Assembly: GCA_916610825.1 (NCBI GenBank)
Contig: OU744449.1
Span: 19,437,344-19,501,343, forward strand
Length of the DNA stretch: 64,000 nt
From: Haliclystus octoradiatus
Taxonomy: Eukaryota; Cnidaria; Staurozoa; Stauromedusae; Haliclystidae
Reading direction: 5' to 3'
Shown here: in pieces, positions 49,401-58,612 of the stretch
Layout: every line of letters starts with the position of its first letter
Position numbering within the stretch: position 1 is the first letter of the stretch
Made by a program: the position numbers and the translations under genes
Notes under the pieces: model-generated
Database searches by the model: none
What the model saw: the letters and a program-made list of their open reading frames with translations, nothing else
Told to the model about the DNA's origin: nothing

Positions 49401-52400
49401 TTTTTCAGATGCCAGTACAAAATCTACCACGCTCGATCCTTTAGCGTTACAAAAGGTCATTTCTCCATTTTCATCTCCTTTCAGTCTACCATTTAGAATT
49501 ATCAGCTGGTTACTTGTACATATATCAATCAAATGTCTGCAATATTCATTCCGAGTGTCGTCTCGTGATTTTCTAGAAACAATATCAAAATCTAGCTCGT
49601 ATGATGATGGTAAATCGAAAAAAATATCTTCGTCATTTTCGATAAAATCTTGGGCGTTGCCTATTCGCGCGTTAAAGTCACCCCCAAGAACCACGTCACA
49701 ATCGCATGGGATGTTTATAAGTTCACGTTGGAGAATATCAAAAACATGGGACTTATGAATAGTGTCCACAGATGAAGCGTGGGGGCTGATGTACAAAAAA
49801 CCTATATATAAATCCTTTTCAAATGCAAAGAATGTTTTATTAAGTTTAAGCCAGACAATGTCATCTGACTCTGATTGTATTTCAGTGATACCGCACTTGA
49901 TATCATGTTTAATTAAAGTTATTATTCCTCCTGAATTTCGAAGATTATTTTTGGATTTTTTAGATCTATTTTTGAAATTAGCAGTATATTGGTTTTTAAG
50001 TGGAATATCATATGTTTTGTTATTATTCAACCATGTTTCACAAAGGAAAATTATTTCATTTTGAAAAATATTTAAAAAATCAGGGTTCTCAAACTTGGAT
50101 CCTAATCCGTTGACATTCCAAAATGTAATGTTAAGATTTTTTGATTTTGTAATCATATTGGTTTGGGAATAAAAAAATTTGGGATTCCATATTGAAAAGA
50201 GTGCATTTTCTGTGGCAACATTTAATTATTGCTACATATATATATGCTAAGTAGAAATTGTATTCAATTGGAATGTATAGACTAGTGCTAAAATCGATAG
50301 TAATAAAATGTAGATTATAATAGGCTGCTATTGATTTATGTAATATAATTAGTAGTGTATTAGTACAGTACTTATCTGCTTGGACGCAATAGTACTCCAT
50401 TCTTTTTAATATTTTCATTGGTAGTGCCATGGTGTAGTTAATAACATCTATGCATTTGATTTTGTGGGTAAAAGAGCGTGTCATTCCATTGTTTTTGTGT
50501 GCTCATTGGTATATAATATTGCTGATTGAGAGGCATGGTCATTAGGGGGGGTGCAAAGTTGTTATAGTGGGGTAGGTTAATACCTCCATACGGTGGCATC
50601 ATTTCTCTTGTATTATGATTTTGATATGGCCCAAGTAACGGAGGGGGATTTCTGGGGGGCTGTGAGTATGCAGATGGCATGCCAGGGCCTACTGACATGT
50701 TAGTGCCTATTTGTTGATTTTGCTGGTTGTGATTTGCGTGGATAGGTCTCATTTGTGGTTGTAAGTGGTATTGATTTTGTTGCGGATGATTTTGTTGTAT
50801 GTTGAAATTACCGGTATTGTACGCCATATCTCTACCTCCGTTGTATGGTGTGTTATACATATTTCTTTCATCTTTATTTTTGCGCTCCTCTTGGATTTGG
50901 ATATTTTCTGTTACATCGTTGTTTGTATTCACGGGCTTATTGGTCAATAAAGGAGGATTCGTTTGTTGTGTTTGAACTGTTGTTTGATACATTACTGATT
51001 TATTAGAGCTGTTTGTGTTAGTAAATGTTTGAAATTCTTTTGGCTCTGAAGTAGTTGTTTCTATTTTGTGAAAATTTCTGATAAAATTTGTGGCAAGGAG
51101 TTTTGTGCCATGTTCGTTCGTATAGGTTTTATCTGGAAGATATAACTTAGGGTTAAGTTTAGATTGTCCGTCTTTGACAATCGTGAATGTTTTTGTGTGA
51201 TTGATGTAATTAATGTTTGTTCCTCTGCAGAAAGTTTCCATCTCGTTGTTAAATACTTCAATCGCCTCATTTGTCTTCTGGTTATCTGTTTTAGGTAATA
51301 CTGATGACAGATGCAGCTTAGCATGTGGAAACAGTCTTTTAGCGGTTTCGATTACTCTTTTATGGTCTGTCAATGAGACGTCTAGGTGTTGTGAGTGTAT
51401 GTCATTTGATCCGATGTGTAGGATAATGTGTTTGTATTGATCTTTTGTCTTACCTATGTCTTCGATTTCTGAAATAAATTTGTGGGTGGCCATTCCTTGA
51501 CATACTATTTTTTTAGCGTCGGCCGATTTTGAAATACGTTTTGGGTTGATGTGTCGAAGATGGGAATCTCCAATAATCAACAGATCTTGTGTTTCATTTT
51601 GGGTGCGAGGATATTCCCCTTTCGACTGTTGAATTGTTTTGCTGTTTCTATTTTCAATTATGTTATTGTTGGGTATATTATCTCTTGCTACTTTAACCGC
51701 GTTAGTTGAGCTAGATAATCGTTTTTCTATGGAGTCAACTTTAGCTTTCAACACCGAGTTCTCTTCCTCGAGATTATAAACATGAATTTGCAGGTTGCGT
51801 AATGCCCTCCACAGATCTTCATTAGGTGATATCGGATCTGTGTCGGCAACTACGATTGATTTTTTGTCTGTAATTTTTGAAATACCAATAATTTGTTTTC
51901 GTTCAGGGACTGTTGTCGATTGATTGGTATGACCAAGGCTTTCACCTCGTTTTAACATGATATTGGGGCTTAATTGTTCGTGTTCACCTGCGCTATCTAA
52001 TATAATTGTGTCAAAAGTGGAATTATTCGAGGGCTCTAAAATAAGTTTGTAATTGTCATCATTCGTACTAATCACTTTGTCTGATGGTCCGGGACATCCT
52101 AATGTCACTTCTGATGGTGATGAACTGTTGTCGGTCAATACGCCCTGACTTCCATCGTCAATTTCCGTTTCAGTGTCGCTGTTGTTTTGCATACTCAAAG
52201 CGCCAGTTACTTGTTTAAATACACCTTTCTTATCATTCTGTAGATTTTCCTGGGGCTTCTCAGTAATTATTGAGTCATTAATTTTTAAAAAATGTTGATC
52301 TATAAAACTTTCTAATTCCTCACCTGAGCACATAATTGTCCCTGTACTGAAAAAGTTAATTGTTAATAATTTCTTTTGTTTACCATGAGTTGATTTAGGG

Positions 52401-52833
52401 GCGAAGAAGGAAAGTACTGTCTTGTCTTCTAGTTTTGTTGGCTTTCTAGTTGATAAAATGTTGATATCATTGAAATAATTGATTGTCGCTTCTATCCATA
52501 TTTTAACATCTGTAGTGTTAAATCTTGCAGTATGTAATATGTCGTTTCTATAGCTAGCTTTGATGGATGTAGTTATACATGTGCTTGAATCGAGTTTCGT
52601 ATTCTCAAATTCATTCAAAACTTTAAGGCTCCTGCCTGACTTTACAGCCATACGGTTTTATTGCGTCGCTTTTGGTATCATCAATACAAGATACAATGTA
52701 CTATAATAACTCTTTTCAAATCTAATAAACTTTATTCAGCAATTGAGATATTATAAATTCATTGTAGCTATCATATCAAAATAGGTCAGGGGAGTAAAAT
52801 AATTTCCGTCCGTCCATGATGGAATGATGATGA

Positions 52834-52893
<60 letters not shown>

Positions 52894-53748
52894 ATTTCAG
52901 GTCGGATCAGATTTAAAATAGGGCGATGCTTGAGATTGGAAAACCACAATAAAATGGCGAATCACTTCCTATTTAGCATCTTCTTCCTAGGTTCACTGGA
53001 GCTCTACATTATGGAAGAAGCAAAATATAATAATTCATCAATGTTACTGCAAACTATAGTATATATGATGCGTTTTATAGGAATGTGTACTGTCTATAAC
53101 AAACTTGCCTTATCGAAAATTAAAAATGTTTAACTTCACAATAAACTATAATACTCAAATTAATTCTAATTAGATGGCTTATATGGATATGTATGACCTG
53201 AAACTTAAAAACGTGAAACTTAAACATAACTCTGGTGAATAGCTATAGACTAAATCAAAATTTTCAAATAAGAAACATAATTTTTTTGAAATCAAAATTA
53301 ATTATAACTAATATTGAAACAGTACACCATTACTTGCATACGAGTCTGTGATATTACAAATGATGTGTATTTCGAAATCCCCAAACGTACTGTACTTAAG
53401 TGAAAATCAATAGAAATTCACTGCAGTCACGTGCGTCATGTGATATAAGCCACCTTTATCAGTCACGTGTTTCTTAGCTGAGTTAATCTATTGATTCCGG
53501 AAAGATGAATTGGAGACCAATATAGCATCTTTTATCCGTAATGGTGTTTATGCATTGTTTCTTATAGTTCATGTTCCAATTGCAAAGCAAATTTAAAGCA
53601 GGACGCTGCAGCTGATCAGATATTACGTGTTGGTCCCAGTTCTGGCTGTGGTGATGTTACTTTTAATACTGATGATGAGTTAGAGAATTGTGGTTCGACT
53701 GGTGACGAAGCTCAACTTGCTCTCTGGTATGGCAACCCTGTACATTAA
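38807..53748 (+). CDS. Secreted fibrinogen-like domain protein, complete, 4 exons
   Basis: Exons 38807-38854, 42937-43275, 44978-45231 and 53568-53748 join in phases 0, 0, 2 into 273 residues. Exon 1 is a signal peptide (MEFSLSVLAFLLGFSM) cleaved near VIADG. Exon 2 has a Gly/His/Tyr/Ser-rich linker, then the start of a fibrinogen C-like fold: CADHY, NGYYKVYS, MKVYCDFTSEPG. Exons 3-4 carry a family-specific part: WRYTCGAP, DYVRAKV, CVDVEYMNV, CSNCK, SSGCGD and a final ALWYGNP. This architecture, a short FReD start with no canonical calcium site, is common as uncharacterised secreted proteins of marine invertebrates; role perhaps matrix or immune recognition (inference). All splice sites are GT-AG. 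Introns 2 and 3 hold antisense LINE copies. Confidence 0.85.
38855..42936. other. Intron 1 of the fibrinogen-like gene
   Basis: 4.1 kb, AT-rich. A 112-codon open frame at 39424-39762 has no recognised domain and is probably chance or old transposon. A tRNA-like piece is listed at 40350. Confidence 0.5.
40350..40421 (-). other. tRNA-like sequence (pseudo-tRNA or SINE head)
   Basis: On the minus strand an A box (tggctaattgg, 40414-40404) and B box (agttcaaatcc, 40370-40360) have tRNA-like spacing, with a ctgg...tcag anticodon-like stem between. Acceptor and T stems pair poorly, so it is unlikely to be a working tRNA; a tRNA-derived SINE head is possible. Confidence 0.35.
43900..44640 (-). pseudogene. 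LINE reverse-transcriptase fragment in intron 2
   Basis: Minus-strand translation gives LNWCDENILHVSINKTKIM then FRRAGRL, the segment after the catalytic FADD block of LINE reverse transcriptases (thumb side, KTKIM-F-R-GR). Stops and shifts surround it. Old, dead and antisense to the host gene. Confidence 0.65.
45265..45318. repeat. (TGA)n microsatellite, distal
   Basis: About 16 TGA units directly next to tgtttgtttgg, which reads on the minus strand as the LINE 3' end followed by an (ATC)n tail. Confidence 0.95.
45319..46390 (-). pseudogene. 5'-truncated LINE copy related to the full-length element
   Basis: The minus strand begins inside the reverse transcriptase (LTHILFNIFVNDLAK, then CLLFADDIVLFSG, matching the intact element at 46489-52823) and runs through IKPIILYASNVWGG to a 3' end with the same aaacaaacatcatc junction. 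Two frames are needed, so it is broken. The truncation is typical of target-primed reverse transcription. Its 5' end abuts a second (TGA)n tract. Confidence 0.85.
46393..46489. repeat. (TGA)n microsatellite, middle
   Basis: About 32 perfect units between the truncated LINE and the 3' end of the full-length LINE. The Met-run ORF is an artefact. Confidence 0.97.
46611..50156 (-). CDS. LINE ORF2: endonuclease and reverse transcriptase, intact
   Basis: 1181 residues. The endonuclease (APE type) spans about 8-285: FWNVNGLGS start, FLCETW, GGDFNARIG at 158-166 and SDHCALH at 274-280. The reverse transcriptase spans about 520-860: LKIRKSPGTDG, NYRGISL (594-600), CFIDLKKAFD, RQGCILSPNLFNIFVNDL and the catalytic FADD at 765-768, followed by KSKCIVF and YKYLGFTF. 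Near residue 1105 a CKFC...DEVHLLFQC motif forms a zinc-knuckle-like tail common in these elements. The enzyme nicks target DNA and copies the RNA in place. All catalytic motifs are present and there is no stop or shift. The downstream 3' UTR is about 120 bases. Confidence 0.95.
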   Translation of the reverse strand: MITKSKNLNITFWNVNGLGSKFENPDFLNIFQNEIIFLCETWLNNNKTYDIPLKNQYTANFKNRSKKSKNNLRNSGGIITLIKHDIKCGITEIQSESDDIVWLKLNKTFFAFEKDLYIGFLYISPHASSVDTIHKSHVFDILQRELINIPCDCDVVLGGDFNARIGNAQDFIENDEDIFFDLPSSYELDFDIVSRKSRDDTRNEYCRHLIDICTSNQLIILNGRLKGDENGEMTFCNAKGSSVVDFVLASEKLYLNDQHILKSLSVDQEGLIYSDHCALHLSLTFDSIIPKNTVNPDIFTNTRPSRYIWSHDRVSEYSAKFDQLKVRQTLQELESNIIENEDDLNNFITTITDTLTFSCDGIFRLKSFSKQISKRQPKANWYTKTCSGIKSQLNNIIRLLKVNPSNTYLRGRLFKMRKAYKTEIIKSKQNYKATVLNEINNAMYTNRSRFWELINKNLKTQSSNEKMPNPEDLLLHFKKLHEDTLTVDDSTSEASMPLRVPSSPSLLDFHDSSNLNLPITEDEILTSLKLLKIRKSPGTDGVLSEMIHCTIDKFLKIYKKLFNNILQCGIFPLAWKESMILPIHKSGDLLDPSNYRGISLTSILGKLFCIVLNERLNNFLETNKLAHPTQGGFQENRRTTDHLFCLKTIVAKYTKNHQKLYACFIDLKKAFDSVCQKRLLQKLEQLNITGKFYDMIKSLYSDNSAFIIHNKRLTKAITPNIGVRQGCILSPNLFNIFVNDLAKTITCNSSDPIILLDQPLNCLMFADDIVLFSSTPQGLQNCINITSQYCSKWKLNVNHDKSKCIVFSKLQPSGPSHNFYIDGKQLTYTDSYKYLGFTFHRSCKQIFGIKELCKKGEKAWNMSRRSLKGSPTNYVAIHHTLYNTVVKPILLYASDIWGDTITNEENNILEALQRKIMRQMLSVKGNTNTLAVRGDLGIAPLQIDIKVTVLKYLLRLINSDRSTIIYKSFSEQMLDNSPTSWLGKAKSFLSEVNIDLSLLLSKDTASKWSKKKLINTIKEELIDKYSEKFKNLITNSLNRSNQLNFYANIYENFEFQSYLLIPNASARRAITKLRTSAHKLGVQTGRYFDIPYPERTCKFCDENYIDDEVHLLFQCIDNNDLRDQFFKIAEEVYTNFRQIDTKEQLKVLFTKASSQITRRLGIFISKSLKKRLSESQVDDII
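50438..52651 (-). CDS. LINE ORF1: RNA-binding/coiled-coil protein with SGNH esterase domain, intact
   Basis: 737 residues. The N-terminal globular part (LLTINFFSTGTIMCSG at about 95-110) is followed by a low-complexity acidic linker, a short coiled coil at about 285-315 (LEEENSVLKAKVDSIEKRL), then an SGNH/GDSL-type esterase: GDSHLR at 361-366 (nucleophile Ser), HIGSND at 412-417 and DKTYTNEHG at 507-515 (His). The C-terminal 170 residues are rich in Gln, Asn and Pro. Esterase ORF1s are established in CR1-group LINEs and are thought to help the RNP associate with membranes or RNA. The start ATG is the first in the frame, after about 170 bases of 5' UTR. No defects. Confidence 0.9.
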   Translation of the reverse strand: MAVKSGRSLKVLNEFENTKLDSSTCITTSIKASYRNDILHTARFNTTDVKIWIEATINYFNDINILSTRKPTKLEDKTVLSFFAPKSTHGKQKKLLTINFFSTGTIMCSGEELESFIDQHFLKINDSIITEKPQENLQNDKKGVFKQVTGALSMQNNSDTETEIDDGSQGVLTDNSSSPSEVTLGCPGPSDKVISTNDDNYKLILEPSNNSTFDTIILDSAGEHEQLSPNIMLKRGESLGHTNQSTTVPERKQIIGISKITDKKSIVVADTDPISPNEDLWRALRNLQIHVYNLEEENSVLKAKVDSIEKRLSSSTNAVKVARDNIPNNNIIENRNSKTIQQSKGEYPRTQNETQDLLIIGDSHLRHINPKRISKSADAKKIVCQGMATHKFISEIEDIGKTKDQYKHIILHIGSNDIHSQHLDVSLTDHKRVIETAKRLFPHAKLHLSSVLPKTDNQKTNEAIEVFNNEMETFCRGTNINYINHTKTFTIVKDGQSKLNPKLYLPDKTYTNEHGTKLLATNFIRNFHKIETTTSEPKEFQTFTNTNSSNKSVMYQTTVQTQQTNPPLLTNKPVNTNNDVTENIQIQEERKNKDERNMYNTPYNGGRDMAYNTGNFNIQQNHPQQNQYHLQPQMRPIHANHNQQNQQIGTNMSVGPGMPSAYSQPPRNPPPLLGPYQNHNTREMMPPYGGINLPHYNNFAPPLMTMPLNQQYYIPMSTQKQWNDTLFYPQNQMHRCY
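52824..52890. repeat. (TGA)n microsatellite, proximal
   Basis: About 20 TGA units at the 5' boundary of the full-length LINE. With the middle tract it brackets the element. Confidence 0.95.
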
Positions 53749-54340
53749 ACGAAAGTATAGATGCATATCATTATATTGAAAACTTTCTTACGAAATGGTT
53801 TCCTTTGTGTTTACATACATTGTAATTGTTTTTTGTTGTTGGCTTCGAAGCATAATTATAGTTTGCTTTATCCACAAATTGTATTTTTTCATTTTAGTAG
53901 AATTTAACCAAAATCTATTTCAGAAATATTCCAGTAACAAGTATCCTTAATTCAGCTTATGCTATTGCCTAATATCCAACATTTGATAAAGCTATATACA
54001 CTGATGCATAGGTACGAATTTGTTGAGGGGATATACAGATTCAAATTTTACTATGTCCTGAATCCTTAACATGCACCGTTTGCAAAGTAATCAATCATAG
54101 CTGGCCACAAATATCCTGTCATAATCAACAATGAGACCAATCAATACTTACTGACAGCGAGTTATACATGACGATAAAGAAAAATCCTCTTGTATAATAT
54201 TACGTGTCATTGTCATCTGAAAATGACGTCATACTATATATGTTTGTTGCACCTTGGTAACCATAACTTAGTAACGGAAGAACAATAATTTCGTTTTCTC
54301 TCGTCGTTTTACACGAACATAGCTTATATAGATAGATTAG
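53749..54340. other. 3' flank of the fibrinogen-like gene
   Basis: AT-rich; 3' UTR expected at the start but no clear polyadenylation signal could be chosen. No other gene seen. Confidence 0.35.
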
Positions 54341-54349
54341 ATAGATTAT

Positions 54350-54740
54350 ATAACTGGAATGAGGATGTAAATAAAAGACTATGCGTGGATACTATATACA
54401 TCGATTCTAATAAAGCGTTTGATACCATATCGTACATCAAACTATTAATCATAAAGAAGATCATCCAAGTTAAAAGCGATATGGAGCTCTTGAATTGGAT
54501 TACCTGTCATAGGACAATTACCTGTTTTTTGACCTGCCGACTTCAAGTTTGAAGTCTTGAAGTTTCGTATAGGTGTAGAAGCTAAATACTCTAATCTATT
54601 AAAACGTTTTTACCGGAATATCGCAAGGGTCTGTGATTGGACCACTTTTGTTCCTTTCTTTATTAAAGATATTATCGCTTATGTCGAAGATCAATGCCAT
54701 ATCAAATTATATGTCCGATTTGAAGTTATTAAATCATAAA
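54350..54740 (+). pseudogene. LINE reverse-transcriptase fragment, plus strand
   Basis: Across two frames the sequence reads VDTIYIDSNKAFDTISYIKL, LLNWITC, then GISQGSVIGPLLFLSL: the palm blocks (D-x-KAFD-x-V and SGVPQGSVLGPLLF) of a Jockey/CR1-group reverse transcriptase. Frame shifts and missing flanks make it a remnant. Confidence 0.75.
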
Positions 54741-54999
54741 TGATCGCAATGATTACTTTCAAAAGCATATTCAAGGCTTTATTTGATATGGAATTGTTTC
54801 ACTTGTCTTGATCCTAGCCTACTTATAAGAGCATACAAAACCTACATACTCCCATTTTAGAAACTGCTTCATCGGGTTTTCCAATCTGCACAAGGATAGA
54901 AAGGGTTCAGACATACTTCACAAGATAAATGAGCCCTTCAAGAATAGATAAACAGATATGATAGATATATATTTATTTGATTATAATAACTTCTAACAA

Positions 55000-55330
55000 G
55001 TCAATTTATCTAAAAGTTTTTTGTGAGCAACCAAATCAAAGGCCTTTTTTAGGTTCAAACTTAAGGAGCCAATCAAATTCTCTGATGGATTTCTTGAAAA
55101 CAAAAGTCTGCACAGTCTAGTACACTTGTGATAGAAGAATGGAGCTGACGGAAGGAAAATTGATATTTAGTGAGTCAATTATTCGAGTGTACGTATTCTG
55201 CTTATTGGCGATGCACTATTGTTTCAAAAATTAATTTATTGGTAAAATTGAAATTGGCCTATAATTGTTTTGATCAGTAATCGAACCATTTTCGTACATT
55301 TCGATATTAACTTAGCTATTTCAAAAGATT
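55000..55330 (-). pseudogene. LINE reverse-transcriptase fragment, minus strand
   Basis: The minus strand reads NYRPISILP, then QFSFRQLHSSITSVLD, then LNLKKAFDLVAHKKLLDKL, the fingers and palm blocks of a LINE reverse transcriptase. Many stops. Opposite orientation to the fragment at 54350, so a separate insertion. Confidence 0.75.
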
Positions 55331-55511
55331 CTAGAAACTTACCAGACTGTAAAGACTAATGGAATTACTTTGGTTGGGTTGACGTTTGGAATGGAAATTG
55401 CTAATAAACTCCCTTTTGTTCACAAAATGATTGTTAAAAAAATCATTTGACAATCCCACCCTGATCCGAAACAGAAGTACCTTTCACTTTCAAGGACTTG
55501 CATGTAGCATA

Positions 55512-55922
55512 TTCTTCCGGGGGGGGGGGGGGGGTAACACCCATATTGCTGCCATGGCGGTGACGTGCCACTTTTTTGGGTCCATATTCCAGCTGAGAAA
55601 TATACTTTTTGGGTAGGAAATTTGGAATATTAAACGTTTTGGGTCCCATTTCGATTTTCTAGAGAATTTGGGAAAAAACTGAGTTTGAATGCTGAAAACT
55701 GGAAACTGGATTTGAATTTTTACCCATAATAATGGAACATGCCCGCATAGAGCCTATCTGGAAGTACCCTCCCTGGAATTTTTGGGTAGCATTTTCAATT
55801 TTTTAAAACAATTTGGGTAGCTCTTAAATGGGATTTTCGGGACTTTTCGGGTACTTCACATTTCTCCAAAGTCACAGTGGAACCCCCCCATCAATGCGTC
55901 ACTTGGAGTTACTCCCCGGGAT
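55512..55922. repeat. 410-bp dispersed repeat with GGGGTAAC ends, copy A
   Basis: Starts in a G-run followed by taacacccatattgctgcc and ends ggagttactccccggg. The reverse complement recurs at 60903-61293. Inverted cccgg/gtaact ends suggest a non-autonomous DNA element. A short related piece (gactccccgggggtaacttc) occurs at 56440. Confidence 0.85.
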
Positions 55923-58602
55923 ATTATTCTGCTTTTTGCGTAATAACTTTTTAAGAAATTATATTATATAGTCACACTGTATGATTTGATATTCCGATAT
56001 GAGTTGTACTAAGTACTAAATTGATAGCACCACAATAACGCGAGGTAAGTTCCCATAATCAAAATCTAAATTCATTCCAGAGGTAAACTGATTGATTTTC
56101 AATCGTGACAATCCTTGGTGGAACTCTCTACAGCGTGGATGTGCTCTGTCACAGACACAATTGTTCAAGTCTGTAGCTTGCAATATATATAAATAGCTAC
56201 TTAATCGCTTCATTATAAATTTAGTTACTGCATTGCTGTATTTCAGTCCTTATATGTATTTTAATTCAGCTCATTTTTTGTTATTCATTAAATGGCTGTA
56301 CATAAACGGTGGCTACAAAGCCTCCATGTATGTATACACATATATAGAACGTTGATTGATTGTCAGTCTTTGAATAGGACTAGAGTAACATTGAAATATT
56401 ATGGAAAATCATATGTACTACTTCAGTGTACCTTTATAGACTCCCCGGGGGTAACTTCAACCGCGCTTCCATGGGGTTGTTCAAATGGAGCTTAGGAAGA
56501 ATGACCATGAAATGTTTTTACATAATGGAAAAGATACCCCAAATATATTTCTATGAATGACAGATCGATTCAAACAAAAAAAAAGAAAAAAAAATTATTG
56601 ATAAAAATTTGTATTGCAATTGCAATGGCATCAAAAGGATACATCAAAAATTATCCATGGCACAACATACCCTAAATAGACAAAGTATCCCAAATATAAA
56701 TAATGTCTTGAAGTCTTCAAAGGCTCGCAAATGTCCAAATTTCCAAACAATATGAAACGACAGCCAAATAGGGATTGATTAGATAAATCTCCACATGCAT
56801 AATTTTACTTCCCCGCCTTGCAAAATAAATTCATAATATACATATGAGTTCAAAATTACAATTTCAATAGACATGAAGTTGCCTTATTAACGAGAACTTC
56901 ATTTGGCATAGCTGAGGAAGAGCAATTTACATATGACATGATTATACAATTATTGCCGATGGTTCAGATGTTTGAAACAAATCCTTCAGATGATTTATAC
57001 AATTACACAAATTTATACAATAAAGAATAATTTATCTATCAAATATGGCCATAAAAATCAGACAGAACGGGATTTAATTCTGGCCTGTTGCCTGTTGGTT
57101 GGGTACCATTATTTACTTTCAAATATATATGTTTACAAATTTCACACGAAATTACAACAATTTCTTACATAAAGCACACAATTCTTACAGGAAAATACAC
57201 AATTAAGCAAAAGGAAGTCGATGGATTGATGCAAAATTGTACTATCTTTCCGATAAGCTATACATTATAGGTTTTGACTTTGCACAGTGTTCGTGAACAC
57301 TTCGAGAATAATTTAGCGGTAACTGTATTTTTAAATCTCTAAACGAATTTCTCTGAAGGTCATGGTCCCTCTGTGGGTGAACCACGCGCGTACTTGCAAT
57401 AAACCTATAAATTCAGCTGGTCACACATCATATACCTGTTAAATCTGATTAATAATAGGAAAATCCAATGACCCCTTCATATAATCTTCTTATAAATTCA
57501 TTTGATCTTTTATAAAAAATATCCTTCTTTCTTCTTCACAAAATTTTAACATTGATACAAATATAAAACAATTCTAGACTAATGCCTATTATTTTTATCT
57601 TGTCAAGAGTTATTGGTTATTTACGTATTTGATCCATCGTGTAGATAAAATTCATGTCTGTATAGTGCAAGAAGAAGAAGGTATAACATTTGCACCTATT
57701 TATCTATTTATTAGTTTTATTAAAATTGGTCATTGTCTTCCAATAAGAGAGACTCTGATATACGTAAACAATCAATTTCATGATTATTTGCGCGTCGTTC
57801 TTGTATACAATGAAGAAGCTACTATCAGTTGTCATCATTTTTCTGATTTCTATTTTTCAGGATAATACTACTGATATGTTAGGATTAAAAATTTACCCGA
57901 TTTTACTTACTATGTGGAGTTATTTTCCCAAAACAAAAATCATGCTTTTCTCAATGTGGCCTTCAGGTGGTATAGGCTGATAATACTGTTTTCATTTTAA
58001 ACATGGCATTGCAATTTGCATTTTTCATTTTATTCATCTGATATTCTAAATATTACCGCTTACATCCTTCTCGAGATAATGTGATTTTGTTTGTGATTGT
58101 GATGCTTTGATGACTGGAAGAATATATAACATTCCTATTAAGGCCTATGTAAACGATCGGAATAAAGCAGAGAAATACACATAGGCATATTAATGCTGAA
58201 TATTCCAAACGGTACACCATAAAGTCTTTGCAATTTTTAGTCCATTTTATAATAGCATAATTATCCTACTTGGTGATAGGCCCTGAACAATACTTTAGAG
58301 ATGCAAGATAATCTGCTATATCAAAACTATACAATCGTAATTGCCAATTAAATAAAGTTTATTAAGACCAAGAACTTTTTACAGCTTTTTTTTGTGTGAC
58401 CTCTATGAAAATGCTATGCTAAATAGAATATTCTATTTAAAATACATATGCTTGCAAAACTTCATTTTTTGATTTGAGGCCCCATTTTCAAACCAACAAA
58501 CCTTATAATATCTGCATTTTGCAGCATATTATGAATTTATAAATGCTTGACAATCCCTATAGTTTGCTATAATATTTAACTGTTCTTTAAAAATAATTTC
58601 AG
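55923..58602. other. Intergenic, upstream of FOXRED2
   Basis: AT-rich, no supported gene. A frame near 57809 starts MKKLLSVVIIFLISIF, signal-peptide-like, but has no splice partner and is probably chance. Confidence 0.4.
58592..58602 (+). promoter_or_regulatory. 3' splice acceptor 10 nt before the FOXRED2 start
   Basis: aataatttcag ends at 58602, and the ATG follows at 58613. This leaves a 10-base 5' UTR in this exon, fitting either a 5' UTR intron or spliced-leader trans-splicing. Confidence 0.55.
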
Positions 58603-58612
58603 GATTTAAATA

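Larger units (their letters stand above)
46489..52823 (-). mobile_element. Full-length, apparently intact CR1-like LINE retrotransposon
   Basis: A 6.3-kb element read on the minus strand: about 170 bases of 5' UTR, ORF1 (52651-50438), a 281-base spacer, ORF2 (50156-46611) and a short 3' UTR ending aaacaaac then (ATC)n. Both ORFs are uninterrupted and key motifs are present, so it may be a recent or active copy. It lies antisense in intron 3 of the fibrinogen-like gene, flanked on both sides by (TGA)n tracts. The CR1-like assignment rests on the ORF1 esterase domain plus ORF2 architecture. Confidence 0.9.

Noticed and set aside
47035..50064. Plus-strand frames of 76-149 codons within the LINE
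   Set aside because: Shadows of the intact minus-strand ORF2.
57809..57980. Signal-peptide-like start MKKLLSVVIIFLISIF
   Set aside because: AT-rich DNA often yields hydrophobic runs; the frame ends quickly and has no partner exon.
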